Shown: positions 8,579 to 18,438, counted from the first letter of the stretch. The stretch is 59,105 bases of DNA from Nitrospirota bacterium (GCA_020851375.1 JADZCV010000026.1:1-59105), one strand, 5' to 3'. Numbers and translations are program-made. The notes: generated by a model from the letters alone, not told the origin.

Positions 8579-9472
8579 ATGCAACAGCACAAATATCAAA
8601 GAAGGCCTGAATGGCTTAAGACAAGGTTGCCGGTTGGTGACAATTACAACGATATAAAGAGACTGCTCAGGTCATCAGAACTCCATACGGTTTGTGAAGA
8701 GGCAAATTGCCCGAACATAGGTGAGTGTTTCAGTCAGAGGACTGCCACATTTCTCATCCTTGGGAGTGTCTGTACCCGTGGCTGCAGGTTTTGTAATGTA
8801 GATAGCGGGATGCCCCTGCCCCTTGATAGTGAGGAGCCTGAGAGGGTTGCAAGGGCGGCAAAAGAGATGGGGCTTAAGCATATAGTCGTGACCTCTGTTA
8901 CGAGAGACGACGTTCCTGACGGCGGCGCGGCTATGTATGCAATGACAACATCAGCGATCAGAAGGCATAGCCCTGACAGCACAATCGAAGTCCTGATTCC
9001 GGACTTCAAGGGATCTGATGATGCATTATATACCGTCGTTAGGGAAAGGCCGGATGTAATAAACCATAATATTGAGACCGTCCCGCGGCTTTATACGACT
9101 GTCAGACCCGGTGCTGTCTATGAGCGGTCGTTAAGGCTCCTTAAGACCGTAAGCGGGAGCGGTTATAAGATCACTGTTAAGGCCGGTTTAATGGCAGGGC
9201 TGGGGGAGGAATTTCAGGAGATAGTTGAAGCTATGAGAAATATCAGGGATACCGGATGTGAAATACTGACGATAGGTCAGTACCTGAGTCCGACAAGAAA
9301 CCACCTGCCTGTCCTGCGGTATTATCACCCTGATGAGTTTAAAGAGCTAAAGGCCATTGGCCTGGAACTGGGATTCAAATATGTAGAATCAGGGCCGCTG
9401 GTAAGGAGCTCGTATCATGCAGTTAAACAGATGCAGATGAAGGTCTCTCCGGAAGGGCAGAATGGGAGCTGA
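8579..9472 (+). CDS. lipA: Lipoyl synthase (radical SAM)
   Basis: LipA inserts two sulfurs into protein-bound octanoyl groups to make lipoyl cofactors. The 297-residue product has both [4Fe-4S] motifs: the auxiliary C-x4-C-x5-C (Cys39, 44, 50) and the radical-SAM C-x3-C-x2-C (Cys65, 69, 72). The conserved RSSYHA ends the fold near residues 277-282. It lies upstream of the PDH complex genes and lipB, so cofactor synthesis and its target are grouped. No SD precedes the ATG and a promoter sits immediately upstream, so translation may be leaderless. Confidence 0.97.
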   Translation: MQQHKYQRRPEWLKTRLPVGDNYNDIKRLLRSSELHTVCEEANCPNIGECFSQRTATFLILGSVCTRGCRFCNVDSGMPLPLDSEEPERVARAAKEMGLKHIVVTSVTRDDVPDGGAAMYAMTTSAIRRHSPDSTIEVLIPDFKGSDDALYTVVRERPDVINHNIETVPRLYTTVRPGAVYERSLRLLKTVSGSGYKITVKAGLMAGLGEEFQEIVEAMRNIRDTGCEILTIGQYLSPTRNHLPVLRYYHPDEFKELKAIGLELGFKYVESGPLVRSSYHAVKQMQMKVSPEGQNGS

Positions 9473-9502
9473 AGCTCCGGGTATAATGATAAATTGTTCT
9501 AT

Positions 9503-9531
9503 TTGACAACAGGTATTGCAGCTGTTATTCT
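9503..9531 (+). promoter_or_regulatory. Promoter upstream of ferritin-like/PDH genes
   Basis: A perfect -35 TTGACA (9503-9508), a 17-nt spacer and TATTCT (9526-9531) lie 45 nt before the start at 9576. This would drive the ferritin-like gene and probably the pyruvate dehydrogenase genes. Confidence 0.55.
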
Positions 9532-9575
9532 GATATTCAGTTTCAAATCATGCCAGATAAGAGGAGGTTCGATCA

Positions 9576-9821
9576 ATGAACGGTTCCGGTGCCTCTGAAA
9601 GTGTTACCCTGATTGATATAGTCAGGGAGGCAATTCAAAAAGAGATAGATTCATACAACTACTATTATAATGCTGCATCAGTTGCTGTTAAGCCTGCTGC
9701 AAAGAGGATGTTCCTGAAACTCGCTGCCATGGAAGAGGGGCATGCCGCCGAGCTTGGGAAACACCTGTCAGATCTTGAAGCGCAGTTGCATATAGATAAA
9801 GCCATATCATCAAGCTTCTAA
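9576..9821 (+). CDS. Ferritin-like / rubrerythrin-like half-bundle protein
   Basis: This 81-residue helical protein carries one pair of ferritin-type ligands: a helix with KEIDSYNYYYNA (about residues 22-33) and one with MEEGHAAEL (Glu-x2-His, about 51-59). Rubrerythrin-like proteins bind a diiron site in a four-helix bundle; here only two helices are present, so a dimer would be needed to build the site. A strong SD (gaggagg) and a TTGACA promoter precede it. It lies 27 nt before the E1alpha gene. A role in iron handling or peroxide defence beside PDH is inference. Confidence 0.75.
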   Translation: MNGSGASESVTLIDIVREAIQKEIDSYNYYYNAASVAVKPAAKRMFLKLAAMEEGHAAELGKHLSDLEAQLHIDKAISSSF

Positions 9822-9848
9822 TCTCCTTTCCCTTTTCACGGAGGGCAT

Positions 9849-10817
9849 ATGGATATAGAAAAAGCAGACCTGCTCAGATTATACCATTTCCTTAAACTGA
9901 CCCGCCGCTTTGAAGACCGGATAACTGCGCTGTATCGTCAGGGCAGGATACTTGGCGGTGTATGGACCAGTAATGGGATGGAGGCCATATCCGTAGGTTA
10001 TGCCTGTGCCCTGGACAAGGATGATGTCATTGCGCCATATTTCAGGGACATGGGGGCGTATATTGTCAGGGGAATTACCGTTAACAGGATTATGGCGCAA
10101 TATTTTGGGAAAAAGACAGGTGTTACAGGCGGCAGGGAAGGCAACGTGCATGTAGGTGACATCAATCTTGGTGTCCTCGGCTACCCAAGCCATCTGGCGG
10201 ATAATTATCCGGTTGCGGCCGGCGTTGCCCTTTCATTCAAGATCAGGGGAGAGCGGCGTGTTGCAGCAGCATGTACAGGCGACGGCGGCACGAGCAGGGG
10301 GGACTTTCATGAGGCAATGAACATGGCCTCAGTATGGAAGGTGCCTGTTGTATTTGTCTGCAACAACAATCAGTACGCCTATTCCACGCCCTTAAGCCTG
10401 CAGATGGCCATCAATAATGTTGCGGAAAGGGCCCTCGCCTATTCTATACCGGCTGAGACCGTTGATGGCAATGATGTGATTGAGGTCTTTTTGGCAATGA
10501 AACGTGCATGTGAGAGGGCCAGAGAAGGGAATGGACCATCGTTTATCGAATGCAGGACCATGCGAATGCATGGACACTCGGAGCATGATGCAGCTAAATA
10601 CGTCCCGCGGGAGTTGCTTGAGGAATGGAAAAAGAAAGACCCGGTTATACGAATGGAAAATTATCTGTTGTCAAATAATGTGGCATCTCAGAAAGATTTG
10701 TCTGATATTGACGCAGGGATAATGAAGGAGATTGCAGAGGCTGAGGAGTTTGCTGAGAAGAGTCCTTTGCCGGAAGGAGAGGATGCCGTAAAAGGAGTTT
10801 ACGCTACTCCTGTATGA
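9849..10817 (+). CDS. pdhA: Pyruvate (or acetoin/2-oxoacid) dehydrogenase E1, alpha subunit
   Basis: This 322-residue subunit carries the thiamine-diphosphate fold: the GDGGTSRGDFHEAMN segment (about 142-156) begins the GDG-x(n)-NN motif, which ends at CNNNQYAYSTP (about 166-180). The regulatory-type HGHSEHD loop is at about 241-247. With the beta subunit it decarboxylates the 2-oxoacid and acylates E2. GGAGGG precedes the ATG. The size and loop fit PDH or acetoin dehydrogenase; adjacency to lipA and lipB and the absence of acetoin genes favour PDH. No E3 gene is in this cluster. Confidence 0.9.
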   Translation: MDIEKADLLRLYHFLKLTRRFEDRITALYRQGRILGGVWTSNGMEAISVGYACALDKDDVIAPYFRDMGAYIVRGITVNRIMAQYFGKKTGVTGGREGNVHVGDINLGVLGYPSHLADNYPVAAGVALSFKIRGERRVAAACTGDGGTSRGDFHEAMNMASVWKVPVVFVCNNNQYAYSTPLSLQMAINNVAERALAYSIPAETVDGNDVIEVFLAMKRACERAREGNGPSFIECRTMRMHGHSEHDAAKYVPRELLEEWKKKDPVIRMENYLLSNNVASQKDLSDIDAGIMKEIAEAEEFAEKSPLPEGEDAVKGVYATPV

Positions 10818-10828
10818 AGGGGATTTCA

Positions 10829-10980
10829 AGGTGAACCGTCATGAGCCCTTCGACTGTTCGACAAGCTCACAGCTCACAGCTCAGGGCTCACAAAGGCAGA
10901 TGAAAATCCCCCTTGGTCCCCCTTTACAAAGGGGGAAATCAGTTCCCCCCTTTAGTAAAGGGGGGAGAGGGGGGATTTGA
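10829..10980. repeat. Composite palindromic repeat between pdhA and pdhB (family S, copy 1)
   Basis: The left part (10829-10890) has the tag GTGAACCGTCATGAGC and a GAGCCC...GGGCTC inverted repeat. The right part (10899-10980) begins gatgaaaatcccccttgg, pairs internally (CCCCCTTTACAAAGGGGG and a second C-run/G-run pair), and ends gggggatttga. The same right-hand element lies before the apgM-like gene at 47915. It fills the whole pdhA-pdhB gap and ends just before the pdhB ribosome binding site. Confidence 0.85.
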
Positions 10981-10994
10981 ATGGAGATTTTCAG

Positions 10995-11969
10995 ATGAGT
11001 GAAATAACTTACTTACAGGCTATTCATGATGCACTTGATGAAGAGATGTCTGATAACAAAGATGTCTTTCTTATGGGTGAAGACATCGGATACTATGGCG
11101 GTGCATTCAGGGTTACAGAAGGATTATATGATAAATACGGGCGTTGGCGGGTTATAGACACCCCCCTGTCAGAGTCCGGATTTACAGGGGCTGCAATAGG
11201 GGCATCGCTTATGGGAATGAGGCCTGTTATTGAGATGCAGTTTGCTGATTTTATCTCCTGTGCCTTTGACCAGATTGTTACAGTAGCTGCAAAGAATTAC
11301 TTCCGGTGGGGAGGGAAGACCCCGATTGTAGTCAGGTCACCGTTTGGCGGCAATGTGCATGGAGGCGCCTTTCATTCTCAATGCCCTGAAGGGTGGTTCC
11401 TGAATGTTCCCGGCCTTAAGATAGTAGCCCCGTCAAATCCATATGATGCCAAGGGGTTGCTTAAGTCTTCTATCCGTGATGATGACCCTGTCTTATATTT
11501 TGAACACAAATTCCTCTACAGGCGGATAAAGGGAGATGTCCCTGATGAAGACTACACAGTACCCATAGGTAAATCGAGGATAACAAGGGAAGGAAAAGAT
11601 TTAACTGTTATTACCTATTCTGCAATGGTTCATGTTGCGTCAGAGGCTGCTGAGATACTTGAAGGGGAGGGGATAAGCACAGAGATAATAGACCTGCGGA
11701 CACTGATGCCATTGGATAAGGATGGGATTCTTGCTTCTGTAAAAAAGACAAATAAAGTGATTATACTTTATGAGACACCCAGGACAGGCGGGATAGGGGG
11801 AGAAATAGCCGCACTGATCTCTGAAGACGTCTTTGACTATCTTGACGGACCAATTATAAGGATCGGGGCTAAGGATACGCCGGTCCCATACAGCCCGCCG
11901 ATGGAAGAATGCTATTTGCCAAATGTTGATGATGTGGTTGTTGCAGCCAGAAAGTTAATAGCCTATTAA
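10995..11969 (+). CDS. pdhB: Pyruvate (2-oxoacid) dehydrogenase E1, beta subunit
   Basis: The ATG at 10995 (MSEITYLQAIHDAL) is preferred to a TTG at 10977 that lies in the repeat; tggag precedes it at a normal distance. The product of 324 residues is a full-length E1beta: the MGEDIGYYGGAFRVTEGL segment, the catalytic-face SQCPEGWF loop and the C-terminal transketolase fold (AEILEGEGISTEIIDLRTLMPLD). It pairs with the alpha subunit to form the ThDP sites. The E2 gene begins 3 nt after its stop. Confidence 0.92.
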   Translation: MSEITYLQAIHDALDEEMSDNKDVFLMGEDIGYYGGAFRVTEGLYDKYGRWRVIDTPLSESGFTGAAIGASLMGMRPVIEMQFADFISCAFDQIVTVAAKNYFRWGGKTPIVVRSPFGGNVHGGAFHSQCPEGWFLNVPGLKIVAPSNPYDAKGLLKSSIRDDDPVLYFEHKFLYRRIKGDVPDEDYTVPIGKSRITREGKDLTVITYSAMVHVASEAAEILEGEGISTEIIDLRTLMPLDKDGILASVKKTNKVIILYETPRTGGIGGEIAALISEDVFDYLDGPIIRIGAKDTPVPYSPPMEECYLPNVDDVVVAARKLIAY

Positions 11970-11972
11970 ATC

Positions 11973-13229
11973 ATGACTACCAAAGTAATAATGCCGCAGA
12001 TGGGGGAGAGTGTTGCTGAGGGGACTATCCTCAAATGGCTGGTAAATGAAGGGGACAGGATAGAGAAGGACCAGTCCATAGTCGAGATAAGCACAGATAA
12101 GATTGATACTGAAATCCCTTCACCTGTGAGCGGGGTCCTGACAAAGATTCTTCATGCGGTTGATGAAACGGTGCCTGTTGGCAGCATTATTGCTGAAATC
12201 CGTGAGGAGGCCAGAGGGACTGCAGATGAAAAAACAGGTGAGGTTAAGACGCCTGCGATGGAGCCTCCGTCAACAGTTAAGTCAGAGGGAAAGGCCATTC
12301 AGGTTGAAGGTGAGAAACGGTATTCCCCCCTTGTGAAAAAGCTTGCACGGGAATACGGGATAGACCTGCAGAGTGTAAAGGGATCAGGAATAGGCGGGAG
12401 GGTGACAAAGGAGGATTTGGCCGTTTACACCGGGGGCAGGAAAGATAAGATGGTGCCTTTGGCAGCGGAAGGAAAAAGGTCTTTAGAGGACGAGAAGACG
12501 AGGGAAGTGATGGTTCCGCTTACACCTGCCAGACGAATAATAGCCGAACGAATGGTTCAGAGCATAAAGACTTCTCCTCATGTAACAACTACGTTTGAGG
12601 TGGATATGTCGGAAGTTGCAAAGTATCGTGAGACTAACAGGGAGGTTGTTCAGAAGGGGCAGGGTGTGCACCTGACATATCTGCCGTTTATTATCATGGC
12701 AGCAGCGTCAGCCCTCCGGGAAAATCCCCGGCTCAATTCATCATGGTCTGATAATGGCATAGTTATAAAGAAATATATAAATATCGGTATCGCAGTGTCT
12801 CTGGAAGATTCCCTTATTGTACCGGTAATCAGGAATGCTGATACAAAGAATCTTATCGGGCTTGCCAATGAGAGTCAGTCTCTGGCTCAGAAGGCAAGGG
12901 ACAAGAAATTAAAGCCTGAGGACGTACAGGACAGCACATTTGCAATTACTAATTATGGCATCTCCGGGAGTCTGTTTGGCACGCCGATAATCATGCCCCC
13001 GCATGCGGGTATCCTTGGCATTGGGGCCATTGCTAAAAGGCCGGTCATAATTAATGATGCTATTGCAATAAGGCATATGGCATATATAAGCCTTTCATTT
13101 GACCACAGGATAATTGACGGCGCACAGGCTGATAAATTCCTGTCAGGGATAAAGGATTTTCTGGAGGGATGGGGAACTAAAAGTGAAAAGGTGCATGTTA
13201 CTGAAGCCGGGTTTGGTGGAGTATGGTAG
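11973..13229 (+). CDS. pdhC: Dihydrolipoamide acyltransferase (E2) of the 2-oxoacid dehydrogenase complex
   Basis: This 418-residue E2 has an N-terminal lipoyl domain (1-78) with the modified lysine at Lys43 in the STDKIDTE turn, a flexible Pro/Glu/Lys-rich linker, a peripheral-subunit-binding domain (about 110-145, YSPLVKKLAREYGID), and the catalytic trimer domain from about 175. The catalytic DHRIIDG motif is near residues 373-379. E2 moves acyl groups to CoA and forms the core of the complex. There is a single lipoyl domain. Its 3' end overlaps lipB. Confidence 0.93.
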   Translation: MTTKVIMPQMGESVAEGTILKWLVNEGDRIEKDQSIVEISTDKIDTEIPSPVSGVLTKILHAVDETVPVGSIIAEIREEARGTADEKTGEVKTPAMEPPSTVKSEGKAIQVEGEKRYSPLVKKLAREYGIDLQSVKGSGIGGRVTKEDLAVYTGGRKDKMVPLAAEGKRSLEDEKTREVMVPLTPARRIIAERMVQSIKTSPHVTTTFEVDMSEVAKYRETNREVVQKGQGVHLTYLPFIIMAAASALRENPRLNSSWSDNGIVIKKYINIGIAVSLEDSLIVPVIRNADTKNLIGLANESQSLAQKARDKKLKPEDVQDSTFAITNYGISGSLFGTPIIMPPHAGILGIGAIAKRPVIINDAIAIRHMAYISLSFDHRIIDGAQADKFLSGIKDFLEGWGTKSEKVHVTEAGFGGVW

Positions 13230-13887
13230 GGCGTGGTCTCTGCAAAAAAGGCTTTTTGATGAGCGTCTGAACAACAAAATGCCTGATGTACTGATAATAA
13301 TTGAGCACCCTCCGACTTATACATTTGGCCGCCGCAGTATTATGAAACAGCGTGAATTCAGTGAGGATATCAGAGAAGCAGCGTCCTTCGATGTTGACAG
13401 GGGGGGAGGCGCTACATATCACGGTCCGGGACAACTTGTTGCATATCCTATCCTGGGCCTCAGATCATATACCCAGGATTATCACAATTATCTTAGGATG
13501 CTTGAGGAAGTGATAATTTTGACACTTGAGGACTTCGGTATCATGGCTGAGAGAGCCCGGAACTTTACAGGGGTATGGGTAGACGGAAAGAAGATAAGCT
13601 CAATTGGTGTCAGGATCATAAAGGGAATTACAATGCATGGGCTTTCACTAAACATCAATAATGACCTGACCCCTTTTAACAGGATTATACCATGTAATAT
13701 TCATGGAGTTGAGATTACCTCAATGTCTGAAATTGCTGGTACTGAATTAAGTATGCTTGAGGTTGAAGAAAATTTCGTGGATAACTTTTCCAGTGTGTTT
13801 GAAGTTGAAATGGGTGAATTCATGATGTACAATATACCTCCTGAACATCAAATAGGAGGATTCTTCAATGCATTTGGTTTTTCTTGA
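13195..13887 (+). CDS. lipB: Octanoyl-[acyl carrier protein]:protein octanoyltransferase
   Basis: LipB moves octanoate from ACP to the lipoyl-domain lysine, the step before LipA. The family start (short leader, then GLVEYGRAWSLQ) favours ATG 13195, 35 nt inside the E2 gene; a GTG at 13183 is the alternative. The RGGGATYHGPGQLVAYPI active-site loop and the catalytic Cys167 (IPCNIHG) are intact. The long overlap with pdhC suggests coupled translation, matching enzyme supply to its E2 substrate. The protein extends about 20 residues past the usual end. Confidence 0.93.
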   Translation: MLLKPGLVEYGRAWSLQKRLFDERLNNKMPDVLIIIEHPPTYTFGRRSIMKQREFSEDIREAASFDVDRGGGATYHGPGQLVAYPILGLRSYTQDYHNYLRMLEEVIILTLEDFGIMAERARNFTGVWVDGKKISSIGVRIIKGITMHGLSLNINNDLTPFNRIIPCNIHGVEITSMSEIAGTELSMLEVEENFVDNFSSVFEVEMGEFMMYNIPPEHQIGGFFNAFGFS

Positions 13888-14167
13888 AAAAGAGCTCAGT
13901 GACGGCAAGTTTGAGATAACAATCAGACAGGGGAGGGATGAGCTTAAGAGGTTAATCGGCAGGAAGTATACCTTCCCTGAGAAACTGGTCCTTACGAAGC
14001 AGCAGAGGGAGGAGAATAAGGATTGTATGAAAGACATCCTTACCGGCGCCTTCTGCCTGCAGGAGCACGAGGGTATTTCCTTTGTTGTAAAGAATGAGAA
14101 GGGTGATACGATAGAGGATTATTACAAGAGCATTTATGATGATATAGAGGGCGGCGTGAGGATGTAA
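13868..14167 (+). CDS. Hypothetical protein, 99 aa
   Basis: The gene begins inside the last 20 nt of lipB with a strong ribosome binding site (AGGAGG, 7 nt spacing), so it is almost certainly translated. The product is charged, mixed alpha/beta, with two cysteines (DCMKD and FCLQE, about residues 59 and 68) and no membrane segment. No family is recognised. Position at the end of the PDH-lipB operon might suggest a role near lipoylation, but nothing in the sequence shows it. Confidence 0.75.
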   Translation: MHLVFLEKELSDGKFEITIRQGRDELKRLIGRKYTFPEKLVLTKQQREENKDCMKDILTGAFCLQEHEGISFVVKNEKGDTIEDYYKSIYDDIEGGVRM

Positions 14168-14170
14168 CCG

Positions 14171-16483
14171 CTAATGTTTATTCATTATTTCCCTGATAGC
14201 TGTCAGGACATCTTTAATATCATAAGGTTTACTTAAAAATAATATACCGGACTTTTCTATTTCAGATTTGTCTATAGGTTTGTCAATGTACCCGCTGTTA
14301 AGTATAGCTTTGAGGCCGGGATTAATCTTGAGAAGTTCTTTGATCAGATGAAGACCGTTATGGCCTGGCAGTATAAGGTCGCTCATAACTATGTTGAATC
14401 TTCCGTTTTCTTCCTGAAATATTTTAAGGGCCTCCGCTGAATTCTCCGCTTCAAACACCTCATATCCTTCTTTTTCAAGCGCCATCCGTGTTGATATACG
14501 GACGATACTGTCATCTTCGACCAGCAATATCCGCTCGCCGCGAATGCCCCTGCTCTCTTCTGAAAGTTTCTTCTCAGCGCACGGTTCACATGAATCGGCG
14601 ACTGCCGGCAGGTAGACCTCAAAAATAGTCCCTGCCCCTTCCTCGCTCTTTACATTAATCCATCCCTTATGATCATTAATGATGGCATAGACAACAGAAA
14701 GACCAAGCCCGGAACTGAAGCCGCTCTTTTTCGTAGTAAAAAAGGGTTCGAAGATGTGGTCCATATTTTTCCGTGATATGCCGACACCTGTATCCTCAAC
14801 AGAAAGTCTGACAAACTGTCCCTCACGTGAGTAGGGAATACCCTGTCTTTCTGCGTTATCTATAACAATGTTTCCGGTCCTTATTGTGATGGTTCCACCC
14901 CCTGGCATTGCATCCCGTGAGTTGACTATAAGATTCGTAATTACCTGCTCCAGCTTGCCGCTGTCGCCGGAGATACTCCAGAGACCGGAGCCGCATTCTG
15001 TCACAATGTTAATGTCTTCTCCAATTATATGGTTTAACATATCAAACAGGTCATTGATTATTTTGTTCAGGTCAGTATTGACGATCCTTGTAAAGTCCTT
15101 ACGGCTGAAGGTCAGCAGCTGTCTAATGAGATTCATCGCACGGAACGAGGCCGTATTTATATGATCGAATATGTTGCAGGCATAAGGGGCTGATTCTCTT
15201 GTCCCTTTAATGCCGAGTGAGCTGAAATTACTGATGGCTGTCAGTATGTTGCCGAAATCGTGAGCTATGCCGCCTGCAAGTCGTCCTATAGCCTCCATTT
15301 TCTGTGAGTGCAGGAGTTGAGCCTGCAGCCTTTCCCTCGCTTCTTCCGCCTTTATCTGTTCAGTGATATCAGTGATTACTGCTATGAATCCTGTCACGTC
15401 TCCTGCTGAATTACGCTTATAGTTCCAATCAACCTTTACATCTATAATACTTCCGTCCTTGGTACGATTTTTTGTAATGTGCGGGGACGGAACAGGTTGT
15501 TCCTTTATCAAATGTTTCAGCAACTGACGCAGATTTATCCTTTCCTCTTCAGTGCGCAGGAATTCCCCGATGGGTTTTCCCTGCATTTCATCGCGCGTAT
15601 AACCGAGTATCTTGCAGTGTGAGTCATTGCTGAATGTTACATTACCGTCATTATCATTTTCCTGAATTCCGTAGGGTATGGTCTCTACAAGCGTGCGGAA
15701 CCTCTTCTCACTCTGTATTAATGCCGCTTCAGCGCGTCTTCTTTCTGATATGTCATGAAATATCTCAAATTTTGAGATGGTTCCGTCTGCATTCCTGATT
15801 GGCATGTCAAAGAGCTCATATGTCCTTTGTTTATCCTCGAATGTGAATTCCCATTTGACGGACTTTCCTTTAAAGACCTCTTTATTCTTACACCAGGGAC
15901 AGACAGTGTTTCTGCCATAGAAAAAATCATAACACTTTTTACTGATGTCATTGCCAAACTCTCTCTTAATCACAGGGTTAATATATTCAATGTCATGCGT
16001 TTGATTGACTATATAGGCGCCGTCATCCATATTATCGAGAATATTTATCAGCCGGTCTTTTTCATTTTTCAACTCGGTTTCAGCCTTCTTCCGGTCGCTG
16101 ATATCCCTGACCATAACGACCATATAGTCCATATCTGGTCTTTCAACATAACGTATGCTGACCTCAACAGGGAATATGGTCTTATCCCTGCGTTTATGAT
16201 TTCCTTCCATAATCAAAGAACCGGTTTCCCTTACTTTTGTCACGTGATTAATCCATGATTTATGGTTGGGGATATTATCTTCAAAATCAGTTACATGCAT
16301 GGAGAGGAGTTCTTCTCCGGTATAACCAAGATTCTTGCATGCCATGTCATTGACATACAATAACCGGCTGGTCTCTGGGGCTACTACAAAAATAGCATCA
16401 TTTGACAGATTGATAAGCTCCATGCAAAAAAGTAATCTGTCTTCTATCGTCATTGATATGTCTGTGTTGTTGTCTTCCTTCAT
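14171..16483 (-). CDS. PAS-rich hybrid histidine kinase with C-terminal receiver
   Basis: Starting at ATG 16483, which overlaps the ABC-F stop as ATGA, the product has 770 residues. Three PAS domains (about 20-135, 145-250, 260-385) precede a dimerisation helix with the phospho-acceptor His408 in [12 protein letters not shown], a HATPase domain with N, G1 (DTGVGIS) and G2 (GLGLS) boxes, and a receiver with Asp702 in MSDLILPG. No membrane helix is seen, so it senses in the cytoplasm. The second PAS carries a Cys motif ([15 protein letters not shown]), a possible metal or redox site. No partner regulator is adjacent. Confidence 0.93.
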   Translation of the reverse strand: MKEDNNTDISMTIEDRLLFCMELINLSNDAIFVVAPETSRLLYVNDMACKNLGYTGEELLSMHVTDFEDNIPNHKSWINHVTKVRETGSLIMEGNHKRRDKTIFPVEVSIRYVERPDMDYMVVMVRDISDRKKAETELKNEKDRLINILDNMDDGAYIVNQTHDIEYINPVIKREFGNDISKKCYDFFYGRNTVCPWCKNKEVFKGKSVKWEFTFEDKQRTYELFDMPIRNADGTISKFEIFHDISERRRAEAALIQSEKRFRTLVETIPYGIQENDNDGNVTFSNDSHCKILGYTRDEMQGKPIGEFLRTEEERINLRQLLKHLIKEQPVPSPHITKNRTKDGSIIDVKVDWNYKRNSAGDVTGFIAVITDITEQIKAEEARERLQAQLLHSQKMEAIGRLAGGIAHDFGNILTAISNFSSLGIKGTRESAPYACNIFDHINTASFRAMNLIRQLLTFSRKDFTRIVNTDLNKIINDLFDMLNHIIGEDINIVTECGSGLWSISGDSGKLEQVITNLIVNSRDAMPGGGTITIRTGNIVIDNAERQGIPYSREGQFVRLSVEDTGVGISRKNMDHIFEPFFTTKKSGFSSGLGLSVVYAIINDHKGWINVKSEEGAGTIFEVYLPAVADSCEPCAEKKLSEESRGIRGERILLVEDDSIVRISTRMALEKEGYEVFEAENSAEALKIFQEENGRFNIVMSDLILPGHNGLHLIKELLKINPGLKAILNSGYIDKPIDKSEIEKSGILFLSKPYDIKDVLTAIREIMNKH

Positions 16484-18432
16484 GATAGTATTCCTGACAG
16501 TTTTTCCCACTCCCTGGTTAGTTCCTCAATCTTCATCTTTGTGCGGTTGTGGGCTTCCATTGTTTCATAGAACCTGTTTTTGTCGTTGTATAACCCGGGA
16601 TCAGAGAGGGCCAGTGTGAGTTCCTGCAGTTTATTCTCTGCCTCAGTAACTTCTGACTCTATTTGCGATAACCTTTCTTTGAGGTGGTGCATTTCTCTGT
16701 GCTGGCGGTTTCGCTCTTCCGCCTCAGCCCTTTTTTGTTCCTTAGTCTTACGGACCTTAAGAGGAGAGGTGCCGGTCATTGGTGCAGGTTCAGCTTCAGG
16801 GGTGCCGGTTTCTGTAACTGTTGACCCTCTCCCGGAAATCTGAGTCTTATAAAGGTAGTAGTCATAATCGCCGTCGTAAGACGTGATGCTGCCGTTACGG
16901 ACTTCGATAATCCTGTTGGCGACTGCCCGTATGAAGTGCCTGTCGTGGGTGATGAAGCAGATGGTTCCCTTGAAACTCTTCAGCGCCTCTTCCAGTACAT
17001 CCCTTGATGGGATATCGAGGTGATTGGTAGGCTCATCAAGCAGCAGCAGGTTTGCCGGACGGACGAGCATCTTTGCAAGGGCCAGCCGGCTTTTTTCACC
17101 TCCTGAAAGGACAGCGACCTTCTTATCCGCATCATCGCCTGAAAAGAGAAACCTTCCAAGGATCGCCCTTAGGAATGACTGCTCTTCCAGAGGCGCTGCC
17201 AGCAATATTTCCTGAAGGACAGTGTTGTTTGGATTTAATAAATCCAGCTGATGTTGAGCATAATAGGCCATGGTTACATTATGCCCGGGCCTCCTCTCGC
17301 CCTTATCAAACGGGATGGCATCAGCAAGCAGTTTGAGCAGGGTGGATTTTCCGGCCCCGTTTGCTCCGACCAGTGCGACATGTTGCCCCCTGCGAAGTTC
17401 TGCATTAAGTGCCTGGTAGACCTTGTTTCCATCATAGGACTTGTCAATATCAATCAGACGCATAACGGTCTCACCGCTGCGGGGAGGATCGGGAAAAGAG
17501 AAGCGAACCGTCCTCTTTTGCTGCTGTACCTCAACCTTATCCATCTTCTCAAGCATCTTTATACGACTCTGGACCTGGCGTGCCTTTGTGGCCTGAGCCC
17601 TGAAGCGGTCAATGAACTGCTGTGTTTCATCAATCTTTTTTTGCTGGTTCCTTGCCGTTGCATCTATCAGTTGCTGTGCTTCCTCTTTGGCCGTGATGAA
17701 CTGGTCGTAATTTCCTGTATAAGAAATGAGTTGCTGCCTGTCAACCTCTACAACACGTGTGACAATCCTGTTCATGAAATCACGGTCGTGAGAGATGAGG
17801 AGTACTGTGCCAGGGTATGCGCAAAGAAAATCTTCCAGCCACTTTATAGATGGTATGTCAAGATGATTAGTAGGTTCATCAAGAAGCAGTATATCAGGTT
17901 CAGTAAGAAGGAGCCGCGAAAGCAGTACGCGCATACGACGGCCGCCTGATAACTCTTCTACAGGCCGTGAAAGATGTTTTTCCTGAAAACCGAGTCCAAA
18001 TAATATCTCACGTGCCCGTGCCTCATAGGAGTATCCGCCAAGGTGTTCATATTTGGCCTGAAGCTCACCATACCTTTCAAGAAGATTTTCTGCCATTTCC
18101 GGTGAGGCTGTTGCAATCTCTTCCTCAAGAAGCCGGAGATGATGTTCAATGGAAGAGACTTCGGTGCCCCCCCCCAGCACTGTCTCAAGAACGGTCTTTC
18201 CATCATGGGATTCCAGTTCCTGGGCTAAGTACCCAATTACAGCCTTTTTATTGACGATGATGTCACCACTGTCAGGATACACATTTCCGGCTATCATCCC
18301 GAAGAGCGTAGTCTTTCCGACACCGTTAGGACCGACCAGGGCCACACGTTCTTCGAGTCCTATCTGTATAGAGGCTTCCCTGAACAGCACACGGCCGCCA
18401 AAAGACTTTGAAATAAGTTGCAGTGAAATCAT
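16480..18432 (-). CDS. ABC-F family ATPase (Uup/YheS type)
   Basis: The 650-residue soluble protein has two ABC domains with no membrane part: Walker A sequences GPNGVGKTT and GANGAGKST, two LSGG signatures and two [11 protein letters not shown] Walker B/D-loops. An ABC-F linker rich in Gln/Lys/Arg joins them, and the C-terminal 70 residues ([13 protein letters not shown]...) form the coiled coil typical of Uup/YheS. ABC-F proteins bind ribosomes at the E site and relieve stalling or give antibiotic tolerance. Its promoter predicts a transcript starting at the ATG. The histidine kinase gene is translationally coupled to its end. Confidence 0.92.
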   Translation of the reverse strand: MISLQLISKSFGGRVLFREASIQIGLEERVALVGPNGVGKTTLFGMIAGNVYPDSGDIIVNKKAVIGYLAQELESHDGKTVLETVLGGGTEVSSIEHHLRLLEEEIATASPEMAENLLERYGELQAKYEHLGGYSYEARAREILFGLGFQEKHLSRPVEELSGGRRMRVLLSRLLLTEPDILLLDEPTNHLDIPSIKWLEDFLCAYPGTVLLISHDRDFMNRIVTRVVEVDRQQLISYTGNYDQFITAKEEAQQLIDATARNQQKKIDETQQFIDRFRAQATKARQVQSRIKMLEKMDKVEVQQQKRTVRFSFPDPPRSGETVMRLIDIDKSYDGNKVYQALNAELRRGQHVALVGANGAGKSTLLKLLADAIPFDKGERRPGHNVTMAYYAQHQLDLLNPNNTVLQEILLAAPLEEQSFLRAILGRFLFSGDDADKKVAVLSGGEKSRLALAKMLVRPANLLLLDEPTNHLDIPSRDVLEEALKSFKGTICFITHDRHFIRAVANRIIEVRNGSITSYDGDYDYYLYKTQISGRGSTVTETGTPEAEPAPMTGTSPLKVRKTKEQKRAEAEERNRQHREMHHLKERLSQIESEVTEAENKLQELTLALSDPGLYNDKNRFYETMEAHNRTKMKIEELTREWEKLSGILS

Positions 18433-18438
18433 TAAATC

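Noticed and set aside
17251-17949. A 232-codon plus-strand ORF inside the ABC-F gene
   Set aside because: It is antisense to conserved ABC motifs on the minus strand and has no SD or homology.
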